From Euglena gracilis (taxonomy: Eukaryota; Euglenida; Euglenophyceae; Euglenales): DNA of 64,000 nucleotides. Below, one piece after another: positions 49,734 through 60,652 of this stretch. The first letter of the stretch is position 1. Every line of letters starts with the position of its first letter. Location: NCBI GenBank assembly GCA_039621445.1, contig CP154956.1, positions 62,370,362-62,434,361 of the forward strand, in the 5' to 3' direction. The translations under genes were made by a program, and so were the position numbers. The notes beneath the pieces are model-generated. The model ran no database searches and was not told the DNA's origin. It was given only the letters and a program-made list of their open reading frames with translations.

Positions 49734-52452
49734 ATCTTAGGCGGCCTAACTCGCACTTAGCTTTGAAAGTGACTGTAAATTTGCGCCAACGCGCAAATCC
49801 CAAAAAAGTTTGGGTTTCGAACACCGTGGCCTGAGACTCCAGACAGTCTGAAAATAATGTCTCCCTGCACCCCAGGGCCTGGGGACGAAAGCAACGACCT
49901 GGAACTCCACGGTCCACGGACACAGCACTCCCGGGTCCCAGTGTGCATGAACACACAGCGCCGGGTGATGAAACAAGGGGATTCCATTGTGCATTTGCGC
50001 TTTGGCGCAAAAATTTTTTTATTACAAAAAAAATTTGCGCTTTGGCGCAAATTTTTGACTTTTTTGTAATTCAACATGTGGGTGACCATTGCCGCACTTG
50101 GACAATGATAACAACATATATGTCAACATGTGTTTCCCTTTGCGCCAAAGCGCAATGAGTAGGCTCATGAAGAATGAAAATTTAAGAGTTACCTTGCGCC
50201 AAGGCGCAAATAGAAATACAATTTTCAAAATTGCAAAAGCAACATGGCTTGCGCCGAAGCGCAAATATAACTGTTTAAAACTTATCTCACAACGCAGGGA
50301 GAGAACGGCCCTGATAGAGTATGAACACCAGAGGGGATAGAGCACAAAATTGTAGTGCAGGTGGACGGAAGCCTACTCTCAGTCACGTTGACTTAAAATT
50401 GGTCAACATTGCGCGTTGGCGCAAGTGCCACGTTGCTTTTACAGTTTTAAAAATGTATTTCTACTTGCGCTTTGGCGCAATATAACTCTTAAATTTCCAT
50501 TCTGCATAAGCCTGCCCATTGCGCTACGGCGCAACAGCCATCAATTTTTATTTTCTATTTTTATCACTGCCGGTGGAGAGAGCAGTCCTGGAAGCATCTC
50601 ATCACCAGAGCGAACAGAGCTCAAATGGAGGGAAGCCTTGCCTGGGACAGGAAGCCAATCCCCTGGTCTGTGAAAACAACCACCAACTTCTTGATATCCA
50701 GACGTGCCTTGTCCTGTGCGTTGTGAGCCCAACTGCCAGTGCCAGAGATTCCTCCCACTTGCCTCGTAGTTAAGCATGCCCGAGGGCCCTTCTTTTTGGC
50801 TGCCGACTTTTGAAAGTCGGAACATACCTTTTTGGAAAAGAACAGGCACCAGATGAACCCTGGGAATCACAGCCAAGGAAACAGTTTTGGGCGCCAAAAA
50901 GGTGTTTTAAAGAAGCTCGTCACCCCCCTTTCCTCACCAAGGATTTGAAGCACACAACTTTGGGGATGAGCGAATGGAATTGAGAGATCGAAATGGTGCA
51001 TTAACAACGGCGGAGAAGGGAAGACATGTTGACACACTTTTTTTTTCAGTAATTGCAACCCACCAGACAGCCACATCACACCAGGCAGATGGAGGAGATG
51101 GTTCAGCTGAAAAAGATCTTTCTGTCAACATCCCAAAAAACCCTACTTTGTGCACCGAGTGCAAGGTCACTGAGGCTCCACAGCCCACCGCCCACGATTC
51201 GTCTTATTGGAACAGCCACTGCCTCCCCAGTGCCTGAATAGTTCAAAAGCGCCAACCCAGTTTTGGGCACAGCAGCGCTCAAACCCCCCTCATCATTCTC
51301 CTCTATCGCCCACCTTCTCACGGAGCACGAACACATTCAAATACATCTGCTTTTTGAAAAGACATTTGCGCTTTAGCGCAAAATTTTAACTTGCGCTTAA
51401 GCGCAAATTAAAAATTTGCGCTTAAGCGCAAGTTAAAACAGAAGCCCCCTGAGCTTATGGGAGTCCCTCTGATGTGTTACGGTGTTGGGGCCCCTCTCTG
51501 CACGGCCAGTGTGCGGGCTTGGTGAGGAAATACCTTGCGCCGAAGCGCAAAGCATCAAACAAAAAACGAGAAGTGCAAACAGGGGGTTGACGTGTAATCT
51601 GAATGATCAAGCAGTGCATTACGTAGGTATGTCCTTTGCGCTTCGGCGCAAGGTATTTCCTCACCAAGCCCGCACACTGGCCGTGCAGAGAGGGGCCCCC
51701 AACACACCGTAACACATCAGAGGGACTCCCATAAGCTCAGGGGGCTTCTGTTTTAACTTGCGCTTAAGCGCAAGTTAAAAATTTGCGCTTAAGCGCAAAT
51801 GTCCACAAACATTGCCTTCTGTGCCCGGCAGTGTGGGGCTTGGCGTTGCTCACCAAGCCCCACATTGCTGTTGGGAGAGGTCCCTGGGCTTGCCCTCAAT
51901 CCCCCCAACCCCCCCCACCTGGGTGGTTCCTGCTGTACCGCTCCTCACACTTCAAGCACCCAGGGATCACAACTCTGTGACATGCCGTTTTTTTCCAACT
52001 TTTCACAACGTGTGTGTAGAGTCCACCCTCTGGATGCCTCAGCAGCCAACTCTTCACGGACATATCACAGAGCCAAAAAAAGCAACAAAAAGGGTTTCAT
52101 TACTCCCGGACTGTGTGGCACCATCCGGGGAACACAGTCAAAGCTTCAAAAACGAGGGACTCGCACCGGGGGTTTTGGCCCTTTTTTTTGGGAAAATTCA
52201 CGTGTCCCGGCGGTCAAACCCAGGGATTTGGACCATTTTCAAAATGGTGAACAGGCTGAAAAACACCAAAATTGGGCCTGTTCCCCAGGTTCCAACATCG
52301 GAAAATGATGCACACGCCGCCATGGAGGGTCTCCGCGGAACCAGAGGGTCAAAAGGGTGGGTTCTACCGCCGGGTCTCAAAGAAATCGAAAATTTGCGCG
52401 AAAGCGCAAGCTAAAAATCAAAACCTTAAGTGCGAGTTAGGCCGCCTAAGAT
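49734..52452. mobile_element. 2.7-kb element with 26-bp terminal inverted repeats
   Basis: The 26 bases at 49734-49759 (ATCTTAGGCGGCCTAACTCG...) are exactly complemented at 52427-52452. Between them are about 17 TTGCGC-n4-GCGCAA palindromes and a 190-base inverted repeat (51361-51804). I find no transposase, so it looks non-autonomous. Just outside the right end, 52453-52481 carries a degenerate repeat of the terminus. It lies between the TRM6 start and the stop of the next gene. Confidence 0.75.
51361..51804. repeat. Large inverted repeat (stem about 170-190 bp, loop about 80)
   Basis: Left arm 51361-51552 and right arm 51634-51804 are complementary over nearly their whole length, including CTTGGTGAGGAAATACC, GGCCAGTGTGCGGGC and GAGTCCCTCTGATGTGTTAC. 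Each arm is capped by TTGCGC palindromes at both ends. Confidence 0.95.
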
Positions 52453-53318
52453 CATCTCAGGCGGCCGATCTCGCACTCGACATGTATTTGGCTGGCCACG
52501 GCGCACAAAGGTCCAATTTTTGAAAATACCAATAAATGGCACCCAGATCTGAACACAGTCAGCATGTGGCCTGGTGCCATTGGACCGCAGGGGCAAGACG
52601 ATTTGGGAAGGTGAGACTGAGCCCTACACGGAACGCTCAAAATATTATGTATTATTTATTTCACCATTGTTTGGGGGGGGGGGATGCGCTAGCCTGCCCT
52701 CAGAAAAAAAAAGTGCAAAAATGCTCAAAATTTGAGAGAACACAATAACCACAAAAATGCAAAATTTGCCCAAAAACATGCAAACATGTCACCAAATCGA
52801 CAATAATTGTGTGGAATTATGAGGAAATGTCAGTTTCAAAAAAAAATCAAAAAAGTGCAAAAATTTGTAAAAAAAAGTTTAAAATTTCGAAAAGTGTGAA
52901 AATCACAAAAAAAATGTGCTAAAAAGCAAAATGTGCTGAAAAAGAAATCGAAAAAAAAAAAACGCGCAAAAAATGTGCAAATACATGCAGTTTATGAAAA
53001 ATTAAAAAAATGCACAAAAATGTGAGAAAAAATGTGAAATGCATCCCCCCCCTGCATTGTTGAATACCCTCTTGTTTTAGAGTTCTTTTCAACAGGTTCC
53101 CAGCAGCTCGGTTGCTCTGAAGTGGATGAGGAAACTGAATCCGAACCATGAGACCCAAAACATTTTTTGCTTAACTCCCACAGAGCAAAAGAGCGCACGG
53201 ACCGGAAGACTGCCATTCATTGGTGGAGTCAGGTGCCCAGTGGCTGGGAAAACCACCGCAGTGTTCAAAGTTGGGGCAAGGCCCCAAGCCGCAGGGAGGC
53301 CGGAGGAGGGGAGGGGGC

Positions 53319-53741
53319 TCAGTGGAACAAGACAGTGCTCTGCAGGGCCCCCGCCAGGGCGTCCAAGTCCCGCAACACCGGACTGGTGGTGGGCAGCACC
53401 GCCGCGGCCCAGTCGCCCCCGGGCCTCCGCCGTCTCCCACGGAACGGGGCCCGGGGGCGGAAACGGTGCGCCAGGCGGACAGGGGGGCACACTGTCGATT
53501 GAAAAAAAGTGAAACCCCAACCGCTGCCACCGCAACTGCCACAATCACACCAACAACAACAGGCACTCAACCCTCTCGCGGCGCGGGAGGCCCGGCCGCG
53601 GTACGCCCGCAGCAGCGCCGCGCCGCCAGCGTCCGGGGCATCCGCCGCCCACTCCTCCGCGCGGCGCCGGGCGCAGGCCACGACGTGGGGCAGCAGCACC
53701 GCCTCCAGCACGTGAGCCACGCCACGCTGCACGGCGCTGGG
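53319..53741 (-). CDS. Last two exons of an unassigned minus-strand gene
   Basis: Exon 53741-53567 follows an ACCCCACAG acceptor and reads AVQRGVAHVLEAVLLPHVVA, CARRRAEEWAADAPDAGGAA and LLRAYRGRASR. A GTGCCT donor in phase 1 matches the CGACAG acceptor of exon 53491-53319, which reads VRLAHRFRPRAPFRGRRRRP and AAAVLPTTSPVLRDLDALAG, ending LFH and TGA. Composition and phase support both as real. The helical, Ala/Leu/Arg-rich sequence gives me no family. Upstream exons may be those at 59290-59450 and 60653-60861. Confidence 0.6.
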   Translation of the reverse strand, partial: PSAVQRGVAHVLEAVLLPHVVACARRRAEEWAADAPDAGGAALLRAYRGRASRAARGLSACCCWCDCGSCGGSGWGFTFFQSTVCPPVRLAHRFRPRAPFRGRRRRPGGDWAAAVLPTTSPVLRDLDALAGALQSTVLFH

Positions 53742-54054
53742 CTGTGGGGTCGGGCCGGCGGGGGCCGACACTGCAGGGGGGTGGATGGCGGAGGCACCAC
53801 CCCAGGCGTACGTTCCAATACCACGTTCAAGCCGCGGAAAAGTGAAGTCGATGGGTGAAAATCCACCTCCATATGAAATGTGAGGGGGCATGTGCAGGAA
53901 TTGTTTTTAAGGTGCATTAAAAACCTGATAAAACTTAAATTTTTGGCCAAAATGTCTTTAAAAAAAACCCTTAAAAAAACCTCAACAAATTCGTCCTGGA
54001 AAACTTTTCGGATTCGAGCAAAAAGAAGTTGCAAAATCTTGGCAAAACACAAGC

Positions 54055-55450
54055 CAACTCTGGGGGGAAAATGATTTCTGGCACCGTTGAAACATTGTCT
54101 ATCCACCCAAAACTCAAAAAAAGAGGGTTTTTGAACTTTTTGATTTTCAACCTAGACCGACGTTGGTTCGATGCCCGGATGGCCCTTGGACCACCCTTGG
54201 AAAATAGGAGCCTTAAAAAATTCTTAAAGTTTTTAAAATGCCTTCAAAAACCCAAAAAGAACCGAAAAAACTCCTCAAAAAGCCTAAAAGAATTTTGAGG
54301 GAAAAAATAATGCCTGGTTTGGGAGGGGGTAAAATAATGTCTGGGATCCTTGGGACTTGACTTTGGGTCTAGAAAAATGTTATTTTTGAATTTCTGGTTT
54401 GGTACATTGGATGCACAGGTCAGGCTTTTGCGTAATGACCTCGAGGGGCGGGGTGGGGGGGGTCCACTGGTTAGCCATTTTATCTAGACACCGGAAAAAA
54501 GCAACTAGCTGGACCCTTCCCCAGGTGGGTCCGGGGGTCCCCTGACTAGTGGGAGGACATTTTTTCAGTCAGAACACTGATAGGAAGACAAACATCACTG
54601 GCAAGGAGCAGGTATGTGTGAGCAGTGGGCTGGTGGCATGGGTGGGCTTTCGTCGGGTATTATTTTCTTTCAAGTTCTGAGGCATTTTATGTCATTCATG
54701 TTTTTCTATATAAAAAAAAACTCAGGCTTCTTTAATCTACTAATTTCCAAGGGCGGACCAAGGGCGAACTGAGGCCAGGCTTCTGCTTAAGGGTTAGCAG
54801 CCACATATCTCTTCAAGGTCCCTGGGGGGATTGCTGGGCTAGAGCTGGAAATTTGGGTTGGCTAGAAATTTGGGCTGGCCAGTCCCCCCCCCCCCGGGGG
54901 GGGAGGGGGGGAGGGCTGGACCCCAGTTGGACCTGAGCTGGGCCAGGCGAGCCAAAATTGGACAATTGCCAAAAAAAGACCTGCAAAACACAGTTTGAAA
55001 GGAATAAGCTTCTGACAACCCTCCCAAAAACGCCCTGAAACACCCCCCAAACCCCCATTTTCGGCCAATTTTTCCAAAAATTTTCGGCTGGACCCTCCAA
55101 AAGGGGGCTGGCTAGAAGGCTACCTCCCCCCCCCCCTGTCCAACGACCGCTAATGTTTGTCTCTGACCGGGGGGGGGGGGGGTCATTAAAATAGCCAATG
55201 TTCGTCTCTGACCAGCAGGGCGGTCCTTAAGCAAATAAAAAAAAAAAATCCGCTGTCCCAGCACACTCAATGAAAATATACAGGAAAACGGGCAAAGAAA
55301 TTTGGCATTTCGTCGACAACAGGTCGACATCAGGGGGAAAAAACTGATTCTTGGCATCCTTGGAACATCGCCCATCCACCCAAATCATCAGAAAATGCGT
55401 TTTTTTTTGGACTTTTTAATTTTGGACCCCGTTCAAGTCCCAGTCCGGCC
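54055..55450 (+). repeat. Three copies of the TTTCTGGCATCCTTGG family and a GGGCTGGCTAG copy
   Basis: Copies of the first family at 54055-54190, 54325-54420 and 55325-55450, all plus orientation. The 54826-55115 stretch is the second copy of the repeat at 47290. GACCGG/GGTGGTC units occur at 55137-55215. No exon is seen between 53870 and 57800. Confidence 0.75.
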
Positions 55451-55539
55451 CTTGGTCGGCCCTTTGGCCGAAAGGGGGGGCGGTCCTTAAGAAAATTAAA
55501 AAAAAAACTTTCCCGTCCCTTAAGGACCGCCCTGCAGAC

Positions 55540-55870
55540 CAGGGGGGGTGGTCGTTAGACAAGGGGGGGGGTAACATTATCAAGTCTCATTTCCCCAAGA
55601 TCGTATACGAAAAGATCCTCTCTGACCGGGGGGTGGTCGTTGGACCAGCCCGGTCGTGGGACAAGGGGGGGGGAGGTACCAGCACCCCCCCGGGGGGGTG
55701 CTGCTGCAGCTGGGCTGGTCCAAAATTGTGGCTGGCTGCAGCAGCCCCCCCCCCCGGGGGTTTTGCAAATCCTTAAAGAGATGCATGTTTTGCAGCACCC
55801 CCCCGGGGGGACTGCAGCTAGTCCAAATTCGGCTGGTGCAAATCCTAGTGCACCCCCCCCCCTCCGGGGA
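55540..55870. repeat. GGTGGTCGTTGGAC and C/G-run hairpin cluster
   Basis: Units of the 14740 repeat and of the GCAGCCCCCC...GGGGCTGC hairpin family follow each other here. Confidence 0.75.
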
Positions 55871-56389
55871 TCCGCTTGCAGTCCTTGCTGACCAGTGTGA
55901 AGCACCGGAATTTTTGACCCCCCCCAAAAAACCTGTGTGCATGGGTGGGTTGTCGAAAAGAGGGGGTGCGTGGTTTTGAACCCAGGAAAATCCCCTGGGG
56001 GTTGCTTACCTCCCTATGTCTAACAAACCCCCACTGGAAAAATTTCCTCTGGAGGTGCGCGCCGAGGTGAAAATAGGAATTTAATGAGTTTTCTCCCTGA
56101 TTTTGTTCCCAAAACCTGCCAAAAAATGGGCATTTTTGACACACGACCCGACCCCCCAGGGGTCGACCCACCCAGCCACTCAACCAAAACTGGGGGTGTC
56201 AAATTTTTCCAAAATTTTGTGGATCATGAGGGGATAATGCAGGAAAAATAACAAATGCGGAGTAAAAGTGTTCAAAATTGCTGTTGCTCACATTCCTGCA
56301 AGGATGCGAACCTGCAATTTTGGCTTGAAATACTGGGCCAAAAACGCCCAAACCAGCCCAGAATAGCCGAAAATACCTACCCCCCCCCG

Positions 56390-56945
56390 GGAAACTGTCA
56401 CCTGACAGGTTGGCCAGTACCGGGGACCCTGTCAACTTCCTATACTGACAGGTTGGCCAGTACCAGGGACCCTGACAGTTTCCTGGGCGGGACCCTGACA
56501 ATTTCCCGGGTAGGGCCGGTTGTGAAGGCGTTGGCGGTCGGGCAGTCGTAACAGGAGGTGCACGTACAGGAATTGACGATTGTGATGGTGCTGTTGCACG
56601 TACCGACAGCGCCGCTTGAGCAGGGGGTCTTGTTCTTTGTATGGGTACTGGTTGGTTGAACCTGCTGCTGATGCGGCAGGTTGGGATGAGGTTGATTGTG
56701 CAGTCGAAACTGCTTCACCCGTCTGCGGGGCCTTGGAAACTGAAACAGGTTGTGACGCAGTCGTAACTGCTTATACCGGTGTCGGTTGTGGTTCCGGGAA
56801 AGTCAATGAAAAATGACCCTGACAGGTTGGCCGGTACCGGGGACCCTGACAACTTCCTATACTGACAGGTTGGCCGGTACCGGGGACCCTGACAGTTTCC
56901 CGGGCGGGACCCTGACAGGTTCTCGGGCATGACAGTTTCCCGGGG
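56390..56945 (+). repeat. Direct repeats of CTGACAGGTTGGCC flanking 300 bases
   Basis: Blocks 56390-56512 and 56813-56945, same orientation, each contain two GACAGGTTGGCCAGTACC type units, an AACTTCCTATACTGACAG spacer and GGGCGGGACCCTGACA. The core between them (56513-56812) is unrelated and carries a Cys-rich minus-strand frame. Confidence 0.88.
56513..56718 (-). CDS. Cys-rich ORF inside the direct-repeat pair, uncertain
   Basis: The minus strand reads PCSSGAVGTCNSTITIVNSC, then TCTSCYDCPTANAFTTGPT, resembling a fragment of a secreted Cys/Thr-rich protein. It runs out into the flanking repeat without its own stop. No signal peptide or splice site is clear. It may be a captured gene fragment or chance. 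Confidence 0.25.
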
Positions 56946-57644
56946 GGGGGGGGGGGTAGGTAGCCTAATTGATACAACGTGAATGTAAGTAGCCCAAAAT
57001 ACCGCAAACTGGCTCCAAAATGAACCAAATTATAATATAATCCCAAATCTATGACTTATGCAAAAAAGATTGGACTGTATGGAACTCTCCCTTGCTTTAG
57101 GAACACGTTTTTACCTCCCTCCTGGTCCTCCTGAGGATCAGAAAGTGTTGGTGTAAACCACCACCCAGGATAAACATGTATCCCTTCCAGGGATATAGTA
57201 TAGGGAAGCCCTGAGGGGGGGGGGGTCGGACCCCACCCTCCTATTTCAAACAGACGACTGAGAAAAAAAACTTAAAATGTAGAAACAGTGCAGAACTGAT
57301 GGGTTTGAGCTTTCTCCACATCACAATGCAATAAATAAAACTAACTAATGAATAAACACACACAACAAAAATGTGTTGAGTTATTTTCTTAAGATGAACA
57401 AAAAATTGAGGATTTTCGAGGAAAAAAAACCTCAAAACATCCTACTTGGGGGGGGTCAAGGCGGTGGCTGCGGACCAACTCTTTCCAAACATTTTAGTAC
57501 CAATGCCCTCCAACGGAAGAACCCCCTACCTCTCTCTCAAACATCCTTGCCCCCTCAGGACAACTTTGACTGCCCAAACAATAAGCCCGTGCATGATCCA
57601 AAATTGCTCTCGCCATAAAAACAAGAATGAAAAGAAATGATGAT

Positions 57645-57658
57645 GATGGTGGTGGTGG

Positions 57659-57703
<45 letters not shown>
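57645..57703. repeat. GAT/GGT trinucleotide array
   Basis: About 19 GAT and GGT triplets. Confidence 0.95.
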
Positions 57704-57704
<1 letters not shown>

Positions 57705-58037
57705 TCATAAAAAATGATACAAAATGTTTCCTTGAACAGAAAAAAATTGGCTTTTCTGGGCCTGAAAAAAAAACTTCATTTTCTTCATTGCTTTTTCCCA
57801 AGAAAGCAAATCATGCGGGATTATTCAGGATTATTATGCAGGATTATGTGGTCCGCAATCCCCCCCCAAACCCCACCCAAAATTGGCAAAAACTCTTGAA
57901 AAAATTTCCGGTCCGGCGTTTGGCCTGGCCGGACTGACCAATACATTCCACCACTTGGGGGGGACCAGCGGCCGTCACTCTCGGCCCCCCCCCCGCCCCA
58001 AAGGCAGGGGTCACACCAGAGTTCAACGACTCTGTGG

Positions 58038-58316
58038 GTGCGCCGCCTGTCCCCTGCAACGCGCAGAACAACGCTGACGGCACTGCAGGGGCCGCAGATA
58101 CTAAAAGCATGTGCGACGCTGTCGGATTCATTGATGACAGACTGCAGGCCACGTGGGAGACTTCCTGCAAAGGTTGACCGCTTGGGGCTGGGTGTTGACA
58201 TTCCAATTTCAAAAACAAGCCATCCATCCGCTCCTCTGCAATGGGGAGTTAAAAAATCAAACAATTCAGAGGATGAATATGAGCGATTGAAATTCTTGCT
58301 GGCCATGCTTGGGTGA
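58038..58316 (+). CDS. Plus-strand ORF, uncertain
   Basis: A 92-codon frame whose second half reads LPAKVDRLGLGVDIPISKTS, HPSAPLQWGVKK and NNSEDEYERLKFLLAMLG before a TGA. The acidic-to-helical end looks coding. The opposite strand is also open over most of the same bases (GLQSVINESDSVAHAFSI), so only one, if either, can be real. The base composition is lower in GC than that of verified exons. No family is recognised. Confidence 0.3.
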   Translation: MRRLSPATRRTTLTALQGPQILKACATLSDSLMTDCRPRGRLPAKVDRLGLGVDIPISKTSHPSAPLQWGVKKSNNSEDEYERLKFLLAMLG

Positions 58317-58387
58317 TGGGCTCATGCTTGTGCTTACCAACCGGGGGGGGGGAGGGGGGTGGGTGCTATAGGGTGCCTGCCCCTAGC

Positions 58388-58710
58388 AGGCACACCCCTT
58401 AGTTGCACTAAGGCTTCTTGTCTGTTTATGCCCGGCGCCAACTTCGCTTCTGGCCCAGCTTGCAGTGTGGTGAGTGGCCAGGTACCCCTTACACCAGTGC
58501 TCTTTTGTTGCTTCGCCTGGCCGGGTGAGCAACTCTGGTGTAATTCCAGCACTGTAGGGACATACACTCACCTTGTGTGGTTGGTGTGGTTCCCGTGGGT
58601 GGGTCTACACCCTTGCGCCCCAGTGCTGCTCTTGCCTCCTACCCTCTTCCCACTTTTCTGTGCGGGGGATGCATGGTGCGGGCACAACACCATGACTTGA
58701 AAAATTCTAG
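58388..58710. repeat. SINE-sized dispersed repeat, copy 3
   Basis: Matches 39035-39350 along its length with scattered substitutions, same orientation. It is preceded by a GTGCCTGCCC-CTA-GCAGGCAC hairpin like the one at 38190. Confidence 0.85.
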
Positions 58711-58960
58711 CAGGCAAATTCTAGCCTAGCAGGCACACCCCCCGGGGGGGGTCTGGGGGACCCAGAAAACTTTCATTGAAAATGGGCTTTTCTCTGGGCC
58801 CCTGGCGCAGAAGGAGGGGGGAGCCTGAGGCGGAGGGGGGTGCCTGCTGTGGGCAGGCACCCCCAAACACCCCCCCCCCACCCCCGCGGGGGGGGGGGTC
58901 GAATGGGGTGCTATAGGGTGCCTGCCCCTAGCACCCCCCCCCCGCAGGGTAGGCACCTGA
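58710..58960. repeat. Cluster of GTGCCTGC/GCAGGCAC hairpins with C/G runs
   Basis: Three hairpin units (58718-58760, 58840-58870, 58900-58955). The same hairpin occurs near 38190, 40310 and 42160. Confidence 0.75.
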
Positions 58961-59289
58961 CTAAGCACAAGCCTGGCTGGGCTATTGGGCAAAAGCAATA
59001 CACCATTGCTCGGTTTTGCTTTGCTTGCATGCTTTGACACTGCAATGAAAATCTATTTTGTTTGCAGCGGATTTATTTTCTTTATTTTCTTATCCGGAAG
59101 ATGACCCTGGGAAAGGTGGATAAGAACCGGCGGGGTGGTCCTCCAGGCATGGAGAGGTCCAAAGACACGTGCTTTTTTTAAATAAAAAAAAGGCTGCACT
59201 GTCTTCCCTGAACTTTGTCCATTTTTTTCCACGGTGTTCCTCAATCGGCACTGCCTCAGAGCTCCTGCGGTCTGCTCGGGGCTGGCCCA

Positions 59290-59450
59290 TCTGCTCCCCC
59301 AACGGGGCGGTCCTCCTGCAGCAGGGGGCAGTGCTGCAGCCACGCCATCCGCCGCACGCCGGGCGGCGCGCACGCCAGCAGCGCGGCGGCGGGGGCCGGC
59401 GGCGGTTTGGGGGACGGGGCCGGGCTTGCGGCAGGGCCCCGGGACCTCCA
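59290..59450 (-). CDS. Exon-like patch of an unassigned gene
   Basis: GC-rich island. One minus frame reads PAPAAALLACAPPGVRRMAW then LQHCPLLQEDRPVGG, with a possible GTTGGG donor. Other frames are Arg/Ala/Pro runs. The phase does not fit directly to the exon at 60653-60861, so a further exon or another acceptor is needed. Confidence 0.4.
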
Positions 59451-59514
59451 TATGGAGGCGGGGAAGGCCCGGCGAAAGGAAGAAGGTCCGAAAACCCACC
59501 CCCTAGACACACAA

Positions 59515-59660
59515 ACACATCAAACACATTACAAATAAAAGCCCACCCACCCACCCACCGACTCCAATCTGCCTGCTTGGACACTCACCAACCCACCCAC
59601 ATCCACACCTACTGCCCCATCCACACACGCATCCACCCACACAGGCAGACACACATTTGC
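59515..59660. repeat. CCCA and CA-rich microsatellite
   Basis: CCCA units at 59538-59562 followed by degenerate CCACAC phrases. Confidence 0.85.
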
Positions 59661-59669
59661 ATGTAATAA

Positions 59670-60640
59670 TGCACATGGTTGTGGGTATGAGGCAAACATC
59701 ATTACTGGGAAGCAGAAGAGGTGGATTGCCGGTGCCCTGCAGGCAGGACTCCTCCTCGCTTGCTGCCATGTGGCCAAATGGCTCCCAGCCCTGTGAGATG
59801 GAGAAGGACAAGTTGTGAAGGGTGGATGGATGCAATGCAAGGATGAGGAAGTCCTTTTGGGAAGAGGGAATGGGGGCGCACTCTTCCTCCATGTGGCCAT
59901 GACAGCGCCAGAGAAAGCCCAGTCGCTTCTATGCTTGGCATGCAGTGAAATAGGCTGTCTCCCCAGAGCCTGAATAATAGAGAGACACTGTTCGTTCAGT
60001 ACAGAACGGGAATAATTCTCCAAAAGGACCCAGTGGGTTACATCCCCCCCCCTGTCCTTGACACGCCAAAATACTAGCAAAATGTGGTTGACACAGCGGG
60101 CATGTCAGGGACACGCCATGTAATGTGCACTGTACAATAAAGAAAATTGCATTTTGGGTACAGGAGAAGTGCGGTTGACGCGGGGGGTGTCATAGACAAG
60201 CCTTGTCAAGGACAAGGGGGATGCACCGAAAGCCAAAACTTTAACTTCAATTTGAGGGCGGGGGGGGGGGCTATTTTGCATCAGCCTCTCTTTCCATCCC
60301 AAATATTTTCTTTGTGGTAGAATCCAGAATCCGTACATCGTTTTTCTTTCAGAAGCAGAAAATTCTCCTTGAGCGAGGCAAAAATCAACACAAAACAGGA
60401 AGCCAAAAGTTGAGACAGATATCCATTCATGTTAAAAAAGTTCAAACCCCCGGGTTTCAACTCCGGCAGACGTAAATTTTCCTAAAACAGGGTCGAAACC
60501 CCCGTTGCGAGTCGTGAAAATCCCGAGGAGTATTTAATAGTACTATGGGGATGGATCGGCTGGACTTTCATTGCTGAAAACCAGCTGGGTGGTCAGGTTT
60601 TTTGGGGGGGTGGACGATTCAGTTATGTTCCCAGCTGCAC
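59670..60640. other. No supported gene
   Basis: AT-rich intron-like sequence with imperfect repeats of CAGGGACACG / CAAGGACAAGG (60050-60220). Confidence 0.4.
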
Positions 60641-60652
60641 AACGCCACACAC

